A stretch of DNA of 46,292 bases, from contig CATZPY010000009.1 of the NCBI GenBank assembly GCA_958422985.1, positions 1 to 46,292 of the forward strand, written 5' to 3'. This DNA comes from an uncultured Clostridium sp. (GTDB taxonomy: Bacteria; Bacillota; Clostridia; TANB77; CAG-508). The position numbers and the translations under genes were made by a program. Positions 16,788 to 24,440 of this stretch are shown piece by piece (the stretch's first letter is position 1; every line of letters begins with the position of its first letter). The notes below the pieces were generated by a model that was given only the letters and a program-made list of their open reading frames with translations, did not search any database and was not told the DNA's origin.

Positions 16788-16859
16788 AGTTATAAAATCT
16801 AAATTTTATTAATATACAGTTTGGGGTTTAAAGAATAATAAAAATCATAAGGAGTTAAA

Positions 16860-19100
16860 ATGATAGCAGAAATAATTATAGATTCTAACGTTAAAACATT
16901 AAATAAAACATTTGACTATAATATACCGAAAAAAATGGAAAGCAATATTTCTATAGGTAGTAGAGTACTAATACCTTTTGGCAAAAGTAAAAGACTAGAA
17001 GAAGGATTTGTAACAAATATAAAAGAAAGTACAGAATATGAAGTAAAAGATATTGCTAAAATAGAACTTCAATCTTTAACAACAGAAAAGATACTTTTGT
17101 CTAAGTGGATGGCAAAAAAATATTTTTCTAATGTTTCGGAATGTATGAATTTAATGCTAAAGCCAGGTACTACAACAAAAAATTTTGCAAATAGAACAAA
17201 AGATAAAACAGGTATTTTTGTGAGTTTAGCATTAGAAAAAGAGAAAATACAAGAATATATATTAAATAATAAAATAAAATCTGAAAAACAAATAAGAATA
17301 TTAAATTACTTAATAGAAAACGATAAAACAATGCAACCAGAATTAATAGAAAAAACAGAAACAACTAGAGCAATAATAAAAACTTTGGAAAAGAACGGTC
17401 TTATAAAATTACAAGAAGAAAAAGTAATAAGAAACCCTTTAAAAAATAAGGATATTAAGCCAACAAATAAATTAAAATTTACAGAAGAACAAGAAGAAGC
17501 TTATACAAAAGTATCAAATACGATAGAAAAACAGGAATATAAAAAATATTTACTTTATGGTGTGACTGGTTCTGGAAAAACAGAAATTTACTTACAGCTA
17601 ATAGAAAAAGTAATAAGCGAAGGAAAAAGTGCGATAATGTTAGTTCCAGAAATTTCACTTACGCCACAAATGATAAATAGGTTTATAGAAAGATTTGGAA
17701 AAGAGATTATAGCTGTATTGCATAGCAAGCTTTCTGTAGGCGAAAGATATGACAGCTGGGAACGTATAGAAAACGGAGAAGCTAGAATTGTTATAGGAGC
17801 CAGATCTGCAATATTTGCACCAGTTTGCAATTTAGGTATAATTATAATAGATGAAGAACATGATTCGTCATATAAATCTGAAATGGCACCAAGGTACAAT
17901 GCAAAAGAAGTTGCAACTCAAATTGCTAAATACAATAATATTCCATTATTACTAGGAAGTGCAACACCAGATATAGTAACTTTTTACAAGGCACAAAATG
18001 AAGATATAGAACTTTTAAAATTAAGTAAAAGAGCAAATAATTCTAGTTTACCAAATGTAGAAGTAGTAGACTTAAAGCAAGAACTTGCAAATGGTAATAG
18101 AACTATGATTAGTGTTAAATTATATAAGTTAATACAAGAAAATTTAAAAAATAAAAAACAAACTATACTTTTTTTAAATAGGAGAGGGTTTTCAACATTT
18201 GTAATGTGTAGAGACTGTGGCTATGTTGCTAAATGCAAAAATTGCAATATAAGCCTTACATATCATAAAAAAGAAGAAAAATTAAAATGCCATTATTGTG
18301 GATATGAAGAAGAAATACATAAAATATGCCCAGAGTGTGGCAGTAAAAAGATTAAATATTTTGGGACAGGAACACAAAAATTAGAACTAGAAATAAATAA
18401 AATCTTTCCAACAGCATCTACTATTAGAATGGATATAGATACTGTTACAAAAAAGAATTCACATGAAGAAATTTTAGAAAAGTTTAATAAAGATAAAATA
18501 GATATACTAATTGGAACACAAATGATTGTAAAAGGACATCACTTTCCAACCGTTACGTTAGTTGGAGTTGTTTCGGCAGATGGAAGTTTAAATATAGACG
18601 ATTATAGAGCAAGTGAAAGAACATTTGATATATTGGTACAAGTTGCAGGTAGAGCTGGAAGAGAAAATTTACAAGGAAATGTAATAATACAAACATATAA
18701 TCCAGATAATTATAGTATTCAATATGCAAAAAAACAAAATTACGATGAATTTTATAATGTAGAAATAAAATTAAGAAATCAATTGAGATATCCTCCTTTC
18801 TGTGATATAATTATGTTTGGAATAAGTGGAGAAGTAGAAGATAAAGTTTCTAAAACAGCAGAAATGTTATATAAAAACTTAAAAGAAAAAATAGAAAAAG
18901 AAGAAATAATAGCAAATGTACTAAAGCCACTACCAGCTCCAATAGATAAAATAAAAAACAGATATAGATGGAGAATAATAATAAAAGCAAAAGTAAATGA
19001 TAAACTAATAGATATTATAAATGAATGTTTATATAATAAAGAATTATTAAAAAGTAATTCAAGAATTATTGCAGATATTAACCCAACAAATATGATGTAA
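16860..19100 (+). CDS. priA: Primosomal protein N', replication restart helicase PriA
   Basis: A 746-residue helicase. The N-terminal DNA-binding domain opens with AEIIIDSNVKTLNKTFDYNIP and IGSRVLIPFG. Helicase motif I is GVTGSGKTE (from residue 234) and motif II DEEH (331-334), followed by GSATPD. Eight zinc-binding cysteines lie in CRDCGYVAKCKNC (from Cys450) and CHYCG...CPECG. Motifs V/VI are seen in IGTQMIVKGHHFP and VAGRAGR. It reloads the replisome at stalled forks. Length is normal. ATG follows AAGGAG. It begins the block priA-def-fmt, but coaBC, normally just upstream, is absent. Confidence 0.95.
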   Translation: MIAEIIIDSNVKTLNKTFDYNIPKKMESNISIGSRVLIPFGKSKRLEEGFVTNIKESTEYEVKDIAKIELQSLTTEKILLSKWMAKKYFSNVSECMNLMLKPGTTTKNFANRTKDKTGIFVSLALEKEKIQEYILNNKIKSEKQIRILNYLIENDKTMQPELIEKTETTRAIIKTLEKNGLIKLQEEKVIRNPLKNKDIKPTNKLKFTEEQEEAYTKVSNTIEKQEYKKYLLYGVTGSGKTEIYLQLIEKVISEGKSAIMLVPEISLTPQMINRFIERFGKEIIAVLHSKLSVGERYDSWERIENGEARIVIGARSAIFAPVCNLGIIIIDEEHDSSYKSEMAPRYNAKEVATQIAKYNNIPLLLGSATPDIVTFYKAQNEDIELLKLSKRANNSSLPNVEVVDLKQELANGNRTMISVKLYKLIQENLKNKKQTILFLNRRGFSTFVMCRDCGYVAKCKNCNISLTYHKKEEKLKCHYCGYEEEIHKICPECGSKKIKYFGTGTQKLELEINKIFPTASTIRMDIDTVTKKNSHEEILEKFNKDKIDILIGTQMIVKGHHFPTVTLVGVVSADGSLNIDDYRASERTFDILVQVAGRAGRENLQGNVIIQTYNPDNYSIQYAKKQNYDEFYNVEIKLRNQLRYPPFCDIIMFGISGEVEDKVSKTAEMLYKNLKEKIEKEEIIANVLKPLPAPIDKIKNRYRWRIIIKAKVNDKLIDIINECLYNKELLKSNSRIIADINPTNMM

Positions 19101-19115
19101 AAAAGGAGGATAAAA

Positions 19116-19589
19116 ATGGCAATACGACTAATTAGACAAGATGGTGACGAGATTTTAAGAAAAAAAGCAAGAGAAGTAGAAAACTTTGACGAAAAATTAA
19201 AGGCACTTGTAGAAGATATGATAGAAACTATGCATAAAAATAACGGAGTAGGGCTTGCAGCACAACAAGTAGGAATATTAAAAAGAGTAGTAGTTATAGA
19301 CATATACGATGGTAAAGGTCCAATTGTATTAATAAATCCAGTAATTACAAAAACAAAAGGCGAAAGAGAAGTAAAAGAAGGATGTTTAAGCTTTCCAAAC
19401 AAATTCGCAGTTGTTGTAAGACCAAAAGAGGTAGAAGCAGAATATTATGATGTAAATGGCAAAAAACAAAAAATAAAAGCTAAAGAATTATTAGCACAAG
19501 CAATCTGCCACGAAACAGACCACTTAGATGGAATTTTGTTTGTAGATAATATGTTACCAGGAACTTTAGAAATAGTGAAACCAGAATAA
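19116..19589 (+). CDS. def: Peptide deformylase
   Basis: A 157-residue enzyme with all three family motifs: GVGLAAQQVG, EGCLSFP and CHETDHLDG. They supply the catalytic Gln, the metal-binding Cys and the two His plus Glu. It removes the formyl group from the first Met of new proteins and works with the fmt product encoded next. ATG follows AAAAGGAGG at good spacing, 15 bases after priA. The third motif has Thr in HETDH where HEIDH or HELDH is more usual; catalytic residues are intact. Confidence 0.95.
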   Translation: MAIRLIRQDGDEILRKKAREVENFDEKLKALVEDMIETMHKNNGVGLAAQQVGILKRVVVIDIYDGKGPIVLINPVITKTKGEREVKEGCLSFPNKFAVVVRPKEVEAEYYDVNGKKQKIKAKELLAQAICHETDHLDGILFVDNMLPGTLEIVKPE

Positions 19590-19634
19590 TAATAACAGTT
19601 TGCTAGCATATAAATTAAATAAAAGGAGATTAAT

Positions 19635-20636
19635 ATGTTAAAAATTTTATTTATGGGAACTCCAGACTTTGCACAAGAATCATTAAAAAGTATATACGAA
19701 TCAGGATTTAATATAATAGGAGTAGTAACAAATCCAGACAAGCCAAAAGGCAGAGGAATGAAAATGGCATATTCACCAGTAAAAGAATATGCTTTAGAAA
19801 AGAACATAAAGGTTTATCAGCCAACAAAAATAAAGAATAATATAGAATTTATAGAAGAAATAAAAAAGATTAAGCCAGATGTAATTTGTGTAGTTGCATA
19901 TGGAAAAATTTTACCAAAAGAAATTTTAGAAATTCCTAAATTAGGTTGTATAAATGTACATGGTTCTTTACTTCCTAAATATAGGGGAGCTGCGCCAATA
20001 CAATGGGCAGTATTAAATGGTGATGAAACTACAGGAATTACAACAATGTATATGAATGAAGGAATGGACACAGGTGATATGATTTTAAAAGAAGAAGTAG
20101 AAATTTCACCAGAAGAAACAACAGGAGAACTATGGGAAAAACTTTCAAAAATTGGAGGAAATCTTCTAGAAGAAACTTTAAAACTAATAGAAGAAGGAAA
20201 AGCTCCTAGAGAAAAGCAACCAGAGGAATTCTCTCTAGCACCAATGTTAAGTAAAGAAATAGCTTTAATAGATTGGGAAGAAAATGATATATATAAAATT
20301 CACAACTTAATAAGAGGATTAAATCCAATTATGGGAGCATATTCATATATAGATGGTAAAAAAATAAAATTTTGGAGATCTAAAATTTTAACAAAGGAAG
20401 AATTCTTTTCTTATAAAACAGAATTTGAAGAATACGAATATAAATTTAACAACTTAATGCCAGGAACAATTATAATTGCAGATGATAAAGATGGTCTATA
20501 TATAAAAGCAAAAGGTGGAGTTCTAAAAATACTAGAAATTCAAGGAGAAAATGCAAAAAGAATGAACTCTACAGACTTTTTAAGAGGTAATCATTTAACG
20601 GCAGGTATGTTTTTTTCAAAAGAAAAAGAAATGTAA
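19635..20636 (+). CDS. fmt: Methionyl-tRNA formyltransferase
   Basis: A 333-residue enzyme. The N-terminal catalytic domain shows LFMGTPDFAQESL, the catalytic Asn/His in CINVHGSLLPKYRGAAPIQWA and Asp in MNEGMDTGDM. The C-terminal OB-type domain follows (about 210-333), with GANPIMGAY-like LNPIMGAYS. It formylates Met-tRNAi using 10-formyl-THF; the formate-THF ligase encoded at 24441 can supply that donor. ATG follows AAAGGAG. Pairing with def is standard. rsmB, which often comes next, is absent. Confidence 0.95.
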   Translation: MLKILFMGTPDFAQESLKSIYESGFNIIGVVTNPDKPKGRGMKMAYSPVKEYALEKNIKVYQPTKIKNNIEFIEEIKKIKPDVICVVAYGKILPKEILEIPKLGCINVHGSLLPKYRGAAPIQWAVLNGDETTGITTMYMNEGMDTGDMILKEEVEISPEETTGELWEKLSKIGGNLLEETLKLIEEGKAPREKQPEEFSLAPMLSKEIALIDWEENDIYKIHNLIRGLNPIMGAYSYIDGKKIKFWRSKILTKEEFFSYKTEFEEYEYKFNNLMPGTIIIADDKDGLYIKAKGGVLKILEIQGENAKRMNSTDFLRGNHLTAGMFFSKEKEM

Positions 20637-20654
20637 AAATTAAGGAGATTATAT

Positions 20655-20680
20655 ACAACTATTTTCCAAAAAATAGTTGT
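20655..20680 (+). repeat. Perfect hairpin after fmt without T-run
   Basis: ACAACTATTTT (20655-20665) pairs with AAAATAGTTGT (20670-20680) around CCAA. It is followed by A7, not T, on the + strand, so it is not a + strand terminator; it may protect the 3' end or be a binding site. Confidence 0.5.
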
Positions 20681-20694
20681 AAAAAAATATATAA

Positions 20695-20737
20695 ATTGAT
20701 ATACTTTATACAGATTTTAGGTATATCAATTTTTTTC
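20695..20737 (+). terminator. Intrinsic terminator after fmt
   Basis: ATTGATATAC (20695-20704) pairs perfectly with GTATATCAAT (20721-20730) over a 16-base loop, followed by seven T. It separates fmt from the Asp23 gene cluster. Confidence 0.75.
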
Positions 20738-20800
20738 TAATACAAAAGTTTTGCCGTAGAAAAAGATTGAAAATGCTAGTTTTAATTTGGAGGTATAAAT

Positions 20801-21202
20801 ATGGAAGAAAATAAAGAGCAAGTAAGTTTAGTAGAAAATATTTTAAATGAGGAAGAAGACAACATAAATATATCTGAAGAAGTTATAACAACAATATCTG
20901 GAATTGCTGTTTCAGAAATTTCTGGTGTTGCAGAAATGGCAGGAGGGATAACAGGAGGAATAACAGAAGTACTAAGTGGAAAGAAAAACTTAAGCAAAGG
21001 TATTAAAGCAGATATCAATGGAAATAATGTAAAAATAGATGTAAACATAATAGTAAATTATGGAGTTCGTATACCAGATGTAGCATTTGACATTCAAAAT
21101 AAAGTAAAACAAACAGTAGAAAATATGACAGGCTTAAAAGTAAGTGAAGTAAATGTCCATGTTCAAGGTGTAAATGTAGAAAAAACAAAAGAAGAAGAAT
21201 AA
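20801..21202 (+). CDS. Asp23/Gls24 family envelope stress protein
   Basis: A 133-residue protein with the Asp23/Gls24 (DUF322) pattern: ISEEVITTISGIAVSEISGVAEMAGG, then VDVNIIVNYGVRIPDVAFDIQ-like core and LKVSEVNVHVQGVNV. Such proteins are abundant, small and bound to the membrane through AmaP, encoded next. ATG follows TGGAGG. With AmaP and DUF2273 it forms a three-gene set seen in many Firmicutes before nusB. The precise job in envelope homeostasis is not settled. Confidence 0.9.
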   Translation: MEENKEQVSLVENILNEEEDNINISEEVITTISGIAVSEISGVAEMAGGITGGITEVLSGKKNLSKGIKADINGNNVKIDVNIIVNYGVRIPDVAFDIQNKVKQTVENMTGLKVSEVNVHVQGVNVEKTKEEE

Positions 21203-21212
21203 GGAGGATAAA

Positions 21213-21767
21213 ATGAAATTTTTAGATAAATTTATATTAGTAATATTTTCAATATTAATGTTTGTGTTAGCAGTGGTAACATCTAGCATAATATTTGGTT
21301 GGTTAGAATTAGAAAACTTAGTTCCATATATAGAAGCAGGACTAAGTACAGAACCACATTCTAATATAATATTAGGAGTTTCAATTGTAGTTATATTATT
21401 AGCTTTAAAAGCAATTTTCTTTAGCGGAAAAGACGAAAGAGCTACTAAAGATGGTGTTTTAATGGAAAATGATAATGGAAGATTACTAATATCTAAAGAT
21501 ACATTAGAAAATTTAGTTATAAATATAGTTAGAGGATTTGATGGAACAGAAAATGTTGTAGCTAAAGTAGGGCTAGATAAAGAAAACAATTTAAAAGTAT
21601 ATATTACATTATATGTACATCCAAATATCGTAATAAAAGATTTAACAGCAAGCATTCAAAATAGAGTAAAAGAAGCAATAAAGAAAACATCAGACTTAGA
21701 AACAAAAGCAGTAAATGTAAGAATCAGAAATATTACTCCAAAAACAGAAAATACAGTAGAAGGTTAA
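21213..21767 (+). CDS. amaP: AmaP-like membrane anchor for Asp23
   Basis: A 184-residue protein with an N-terminal hairpin of two membrane helices (about 6-30 and 51-70), then a soluble domain that itself resembles Asp23 (DTLENLVINIVRGFDGTENVVAKVGL ... VRIRNITPK split over the domain). AmaP holds Asp23 at the membrane. ATG follows AAGGAGG, 10 bases after asp23. The last codons sit directly before a REP-like palindrome, and the final 20 coding bases before GAAGGT are repeated downstream at 21802-21821, suggesting that an insertion changed the 3' end. Confidence 0.85.
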   Translation: MKFLDKFILVIFSILMFVLAVVTSSIIFGWLELENLVPYIEAGLSTEPHSNIILGVSIVVILLALKAIFFSGKDERATKDGVLMENDNGRLLISKDTLENLVINIVRGFDGTENVVAKVGLDKENNLKVYITLYVHPNIVIKDLTASIQNRVKEAIKKTSDLETKAVNVRIRNITPKTENTVEG

Positions 21768-21800
21768 ATCGGGACTGAGGACGGTTCTTAAAATCCCGGT
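21768..21800 (+). repeat. REP-like short palindrome, copy B
   Basis: ATCGGGACTGAGGACGG followed by TTCTTAAAATCCCGGT. Ends pair as ATCGGGA (21768-21774) with TCCCGGT (21794-21800), including one G-T. It starts immediately after the amaP stop. It is flanked by GGTTAAA at 21762-21768 and 21798-21804, and more widely by a 20-base direct repeat with one mismatch (21741-21760 and 21802-21821). Confidence 0.65.
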
Positions 21801-21843
21801 TAAAACAAAAAATACAGTAGAGAGCGAGAAAGGGAGAGAAGAA

Positions 21844-22047
21844 ATGAATGGTTTTAAAGATTTTATTTCTGAATATAAAGGCGCAATAATAGGTGCGGCA
21901 ATAGCAATATTAATTTTACTTACAGAATTATATAAATTAATTATTGGAATTATCTTAATAGGAATGGGAATTTTTGTAGGTAATTATATTCAAAGAAATA
22001 AATATACAGTAAAAGAAAAATTAAAAAATTTTATAGACAGAATGTAA
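21844..22047 (+). CDS. DUF2273 small membrane protein
   Basis: A 67-residue protein: a short polar start, a Gly/Ala/Ile-rich hydrophobic stretch (about 13-50, enough for two short helices: GAIIGAAIAILILLTELYK and LIIGIILIGMGIFVG) and a basic tail. Size, helix pattern and position between amaP and nusB match DUF2273. ATG follows GGGAGAGAAG. Function is unknown; it is assumed to work with Asp23/AmaP in the envelope. Confidence 0.85.
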   Translation: MNGFKDFISEYKGAIIGAAIAILILLTELYKLIIGIILIGMGIFVGNYIQRNKYTVKEKLKNFIDRM

Positions 22048-22060
22048 GAAGGGGAAATAA

Positions 22061-22468
22061 ATGGAAAAATCAGCTAAAAGAGAACTAACATTTAAAGCAT
22101 TATATAGTGGTCAAATAAATAAGGAAATGAATGACGAAGAGTTAAAAATCCTTTTAGAAGCAAATAACTTAAAAGATAGAGATAAAGATGAAATAGTTAA
22201 AGATATAAACGAAATAAATGATAACAAAGAAGAAATATTAAATAAAATTTCTAAAAATCTTAAAGACAATTGGTCAATAGAAAGAATTTCTAAAATAGAT
22301 AAAGCGTTATTAATGCTAGCAATTTACGAAATTCAATATAAAGAAATACCTTTTAAAGTTGTTATAAATGAAGTGGTAGAACTTGCTAAAAAATACGGAG
22401 AAGATACATCTGCTTCATTCATTAATGGTGTACTTGCAAATGTTGTTAAGGAGTTAAGTATAGAATAA
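22061..22468 (+). CDS. nusB: Transcription antitermination factor NusB
   Basis: A 135-residue all-helical protein with NusB features: KRELTFKALYSGQ at the start, the central IDKALLMLAIYEI and the end PFKVVINEVVELAKKYGEDTSASFINGVLANV. It binds rRNA boxA with NusE (S10) in antitermination of rRNA transcription. Length is usual. The stop overlaps the xseA start (TAATG), so translation is coupled. Confidence 0.93.
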   Translation: MEKSAKRELTFKALYSGQINKEMNDEELKILLEANNLKDRDKDEIVKDINEINDNKEEILNKISKNLKDNWSIERISKIDKALLMLAIYEIQYKEIPFKVVINEVVELAKKYGEDTSASFINGVLANVVKELSIE

Positions 22469-23655
22469 TGGAATATAAAGCAATTTCAGTAACAGACTTA
22501 AATTATTATATAAAAAACAAAATAGCAGATGATGAATACTTAAATAATGTATTAATAAAAGGGGAAATATCAAATTTTAAGCATCATTATACAGGTCACA
22601 TGTATTTTACTTTAAAAGATGATACTTCCTTAATAAAATGCATTATGTTTAAATCATATACAACTAATTTAAAATTTGTACCAAAAGATGGAATGAGTGT
22701 ATTAGCTTTTGGTACTGTTTCAGTTTTCGAAAGAGATGGTGTTTACCAATTATATTGTAAAGGCATGCAAGAAGAAGGAATGGGTAGTCTTTATACTGCA
22801 TATGAACAGTTAAAAGAAAAATTAGATAAAGAAGGTTTATTTAGAGAAGAATACAAACAAAAGCTACCTATTATGCCTAAAATTATAGGCGTATTAACTT
22901 CTAATACTGGTTCTGTAATAAAAGATATTATAAATGTTTCAACAAGAAGAAACCCAAATGTATATATAAGACTATATCCTGTTCCTGTACAAGGTGAAGG
23001 AGCAGGAACAAAAATTGCAGAAGCAATAAAAATAATGAACGATAAGAAACTTGCAGATGTATTAATTTTGGCAAGAGGAGGAGGCTCATTAGAGGATTTA
23101 TGGCCTTTTAACGAAGAAATTGTGGCAAGGGCTATTTACAACTCAAAAATCCCAATAGTTTCTGCTGTAGGACATGAAACCGACTTTTCTATTTCAGATT
23201 TTGTGGCAGATTTGCGTGCGCCAACACCTTCAGCAGCTGCTGAAATAGTAGTACCAAATATAGTAAATATAAAGCAAAATTTAGATACATATAATATAAG
23301 GTTAAAAAATGCACTAAAGAAAAAAGTAGAAATAATGAAAATGAGATATGAAAAATGCATGAAAAGTAGAATATATACAGATCCATTAAAAATTGTAAAT
23401 GATAATTATCTAAAACTAGATATAATAACAAAATCTATAATAAATAGTATGAATAAAAAAATGCAACTAAGCAAGACAGAAGCTATAAAAAATTTTTCTA
23501 AATTAGATGCATTAAGTCCTTTAAAAACATTAAGTAGAGGATATTCTATAGTAGAAAAGGATACGAAAATAGTAAAAGATGCACAAGAATTACAAAAAGA
23601 TGATATAGTAAAAATTAGGCTAAGCAATGGAAATAAAGAAGCTAAAATTCTTTAA
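22468..23655 (+). CDS. xseA: Exonuclease VII large subunit
   Basis: A 395-residue protein: N-terminal OB fold (VLIKGEISNFKHHYTGHMYFTLKD), then catalytic region with IGVLTSNTGSVIKDI, ILARGGGSLEDLWPFNEE and VSAVGHETDFSISDFVADLRAPTPSAAAE, all highly conserved in XseA, then a long helical C-terminus that binds XseB. Degrades single-stranded DNA to oligonucleotides. It overlaps nusB by one base; xseB begins 14 bases after it. Confidence 0.95.
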   Translation: MEYKAISVTDLNYYIKNKIADDEYLNNVLIKGEISNFKHHYTGHMYFTLKDDTSLIKCIMFKSYTTNLKFVPKDGMSVLAFGTVSVFERDGVYQLYCKGMQEEGMGSLYTAYEQLKEKLDKEGLFREEYKQKLPIMPKIIGVLTSNTGSVIKDIINVSTRRNPNVYIRLYPVPVQGEGAGTKIAEAIKIMNDKKLADVLILARGGGSLEDLWPFNEEIVARAIYNSKIPIVSAVGHETDFSISDFVADLRAPTPSAAAEIVVPNIVNIKQNLDTYNIRLKNALKKKVEIMKMRYEKCMKSRIYTDPLKIVNDNYLKLDIITKSIINSMNKKMQLSKTEAIKNFSKLDALSPLKTLSRGYSIVEKDTKIVKDAQELQKDDIVKIRLSNGNKEAKIL

Positions 23656-23669
23656 GATATGGGGGAAAT

Positions 23670-23897
23670 ATGAAAGAAATTAATTTTGAAGAAACAATGC
23701 AAAAATTAGAGCAAATTACTACTGAATTAGAAAAAGGAGAACTATCATTAGACGAATCAGTAAGAAAATTTGAAGAAGGGATAAAACTTTCTAAAGAATG
23801 TAATAAAATATTAGAAGATTCTGAAAAAAGAATTAACATATTAATAAATGAAGACGGGAATATAACAGAAGATAATTTTTTACCAAAGGAAGGATAG
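23670..23897 (+). CDS. xseB: Exonuclease VII small subunit
   Basis: A 75-residue helical protein with the XseB pattern NFEETMQKLEQITTELEKGE, LSLDESVRKFEEGIKLSKECN and a final KRINILI. It forms the helical bundle that binds the XseA stalk. ATG follows GGGGGAAA. Next to xseA as usual. Confidence 0.93.
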   Translation: MKEINFEETMQKLEQITTELEKGELSLDESVRKFEEGIKLSKECNKILEDSEKRINILINEDGNITEDNFLPKEG

Positions 23898-23908
23898 GAT
23901 AGATAGCA

Positions 23909-24349
23909 ATGGAATTTTTAAAAGACTTTATAACAAATAAATTTATATATGTGCCACTATTAACATGGTTCTCGATACAATTATTTAAGGTTATTTGGGA
24001 TTTAGTAACAACAAAGAAGTTTAATTTTAAAAGAATCTTAGGAGCAGGAGGAATGCCAAGTTCACATTCTGCAGTTGTGGTTTCTTTAGCAACATTAATA
24101 GCTAGAGAATGTGGATTAGATAGTCCTACTTTCGCTCTTTCAGTAATATTTGCGTTTGTTGTTATGTATGATGCTGCAGGAGTAAGAAGAGCAGCTGGAA
24201 AGCAAGCAAAATTATTAAACAAATTAGTAGAAACACCAGGACTTTCTGGCATAGAAGTTTCAGAAAAATTGGTTGAAGTTTTAGGACATACGCCTTTACA
24301 AGTAATAGTTGGAGCGATAATTGGTATAATAGTGGGATGTATATTCTAA
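23909..24349 (+). CDS. DUF212 (YuiD-like) membrane protein
   Basis: A 146-residue protein of the DUF212 family, distantly like PAP2 phosphatases: GAGGMPSSHSAVVVSLATL (from about residue 46), then VMYDAAGVRRAAGKQAKLLN and LGHTPLQVIVGAIIGIIVG at the C-terminus. The conserved SSHS and DAAGVRRAAG motifs suit a lipid-phosphate hydrolase, but activity is not established. In Clostridia such genes often lie between exonuclease VII and isoprenoid genes; ispA and dxs are not present here. Spaced 11 bases after xseB. Confidence 0.85.
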   Translation: MEFLKDFITNKFIYVPLLTWFSIQLFKVIWDLVTTKKFNFKRILGAGGMPSSHSAVVVSLATLIARECGLDSPTFALSVIFAFVVMYDAAGVRRAAGKQAKLLNKLVETPGLSGIEVSEKLVEVLGHTPLQVIVGAIIGIIVGCIF

Positions 24350-24376
24350 TTATTTAAACTATTAGAGAAAAGAAAT

Positions 24377-24407
24377 TTGTATGGGCTAATAATACAAAGA
24401 CTATAAT
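24377..24407 (+). promoter_or_regulatory. Possible promoter of fhs
   Basis: TATAAT (24402-24407) lies 34 bases before the fhs ATG. The best -35 (TTGTAT, 24377-24382) is 19 bp away, slightly too far, so this is tentative. Confidence 0.4.
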
Positions 24408-24440
24408 CTAATTTATAAATAAAATAAAAGGAGGTTTATT

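Noticed and set aside
18779..19402. 207-codon open frame on the minus strand
   Set aside because: Lies antisense to the conserved ends of priA and def; no plausible start site or motif.
20655..20680. Terminator of fmt at the first hairpin
   Set aside because: The stem is followed by A7 on the + strand; the real terminator with T7 is the next hairpin at 20695-20737.
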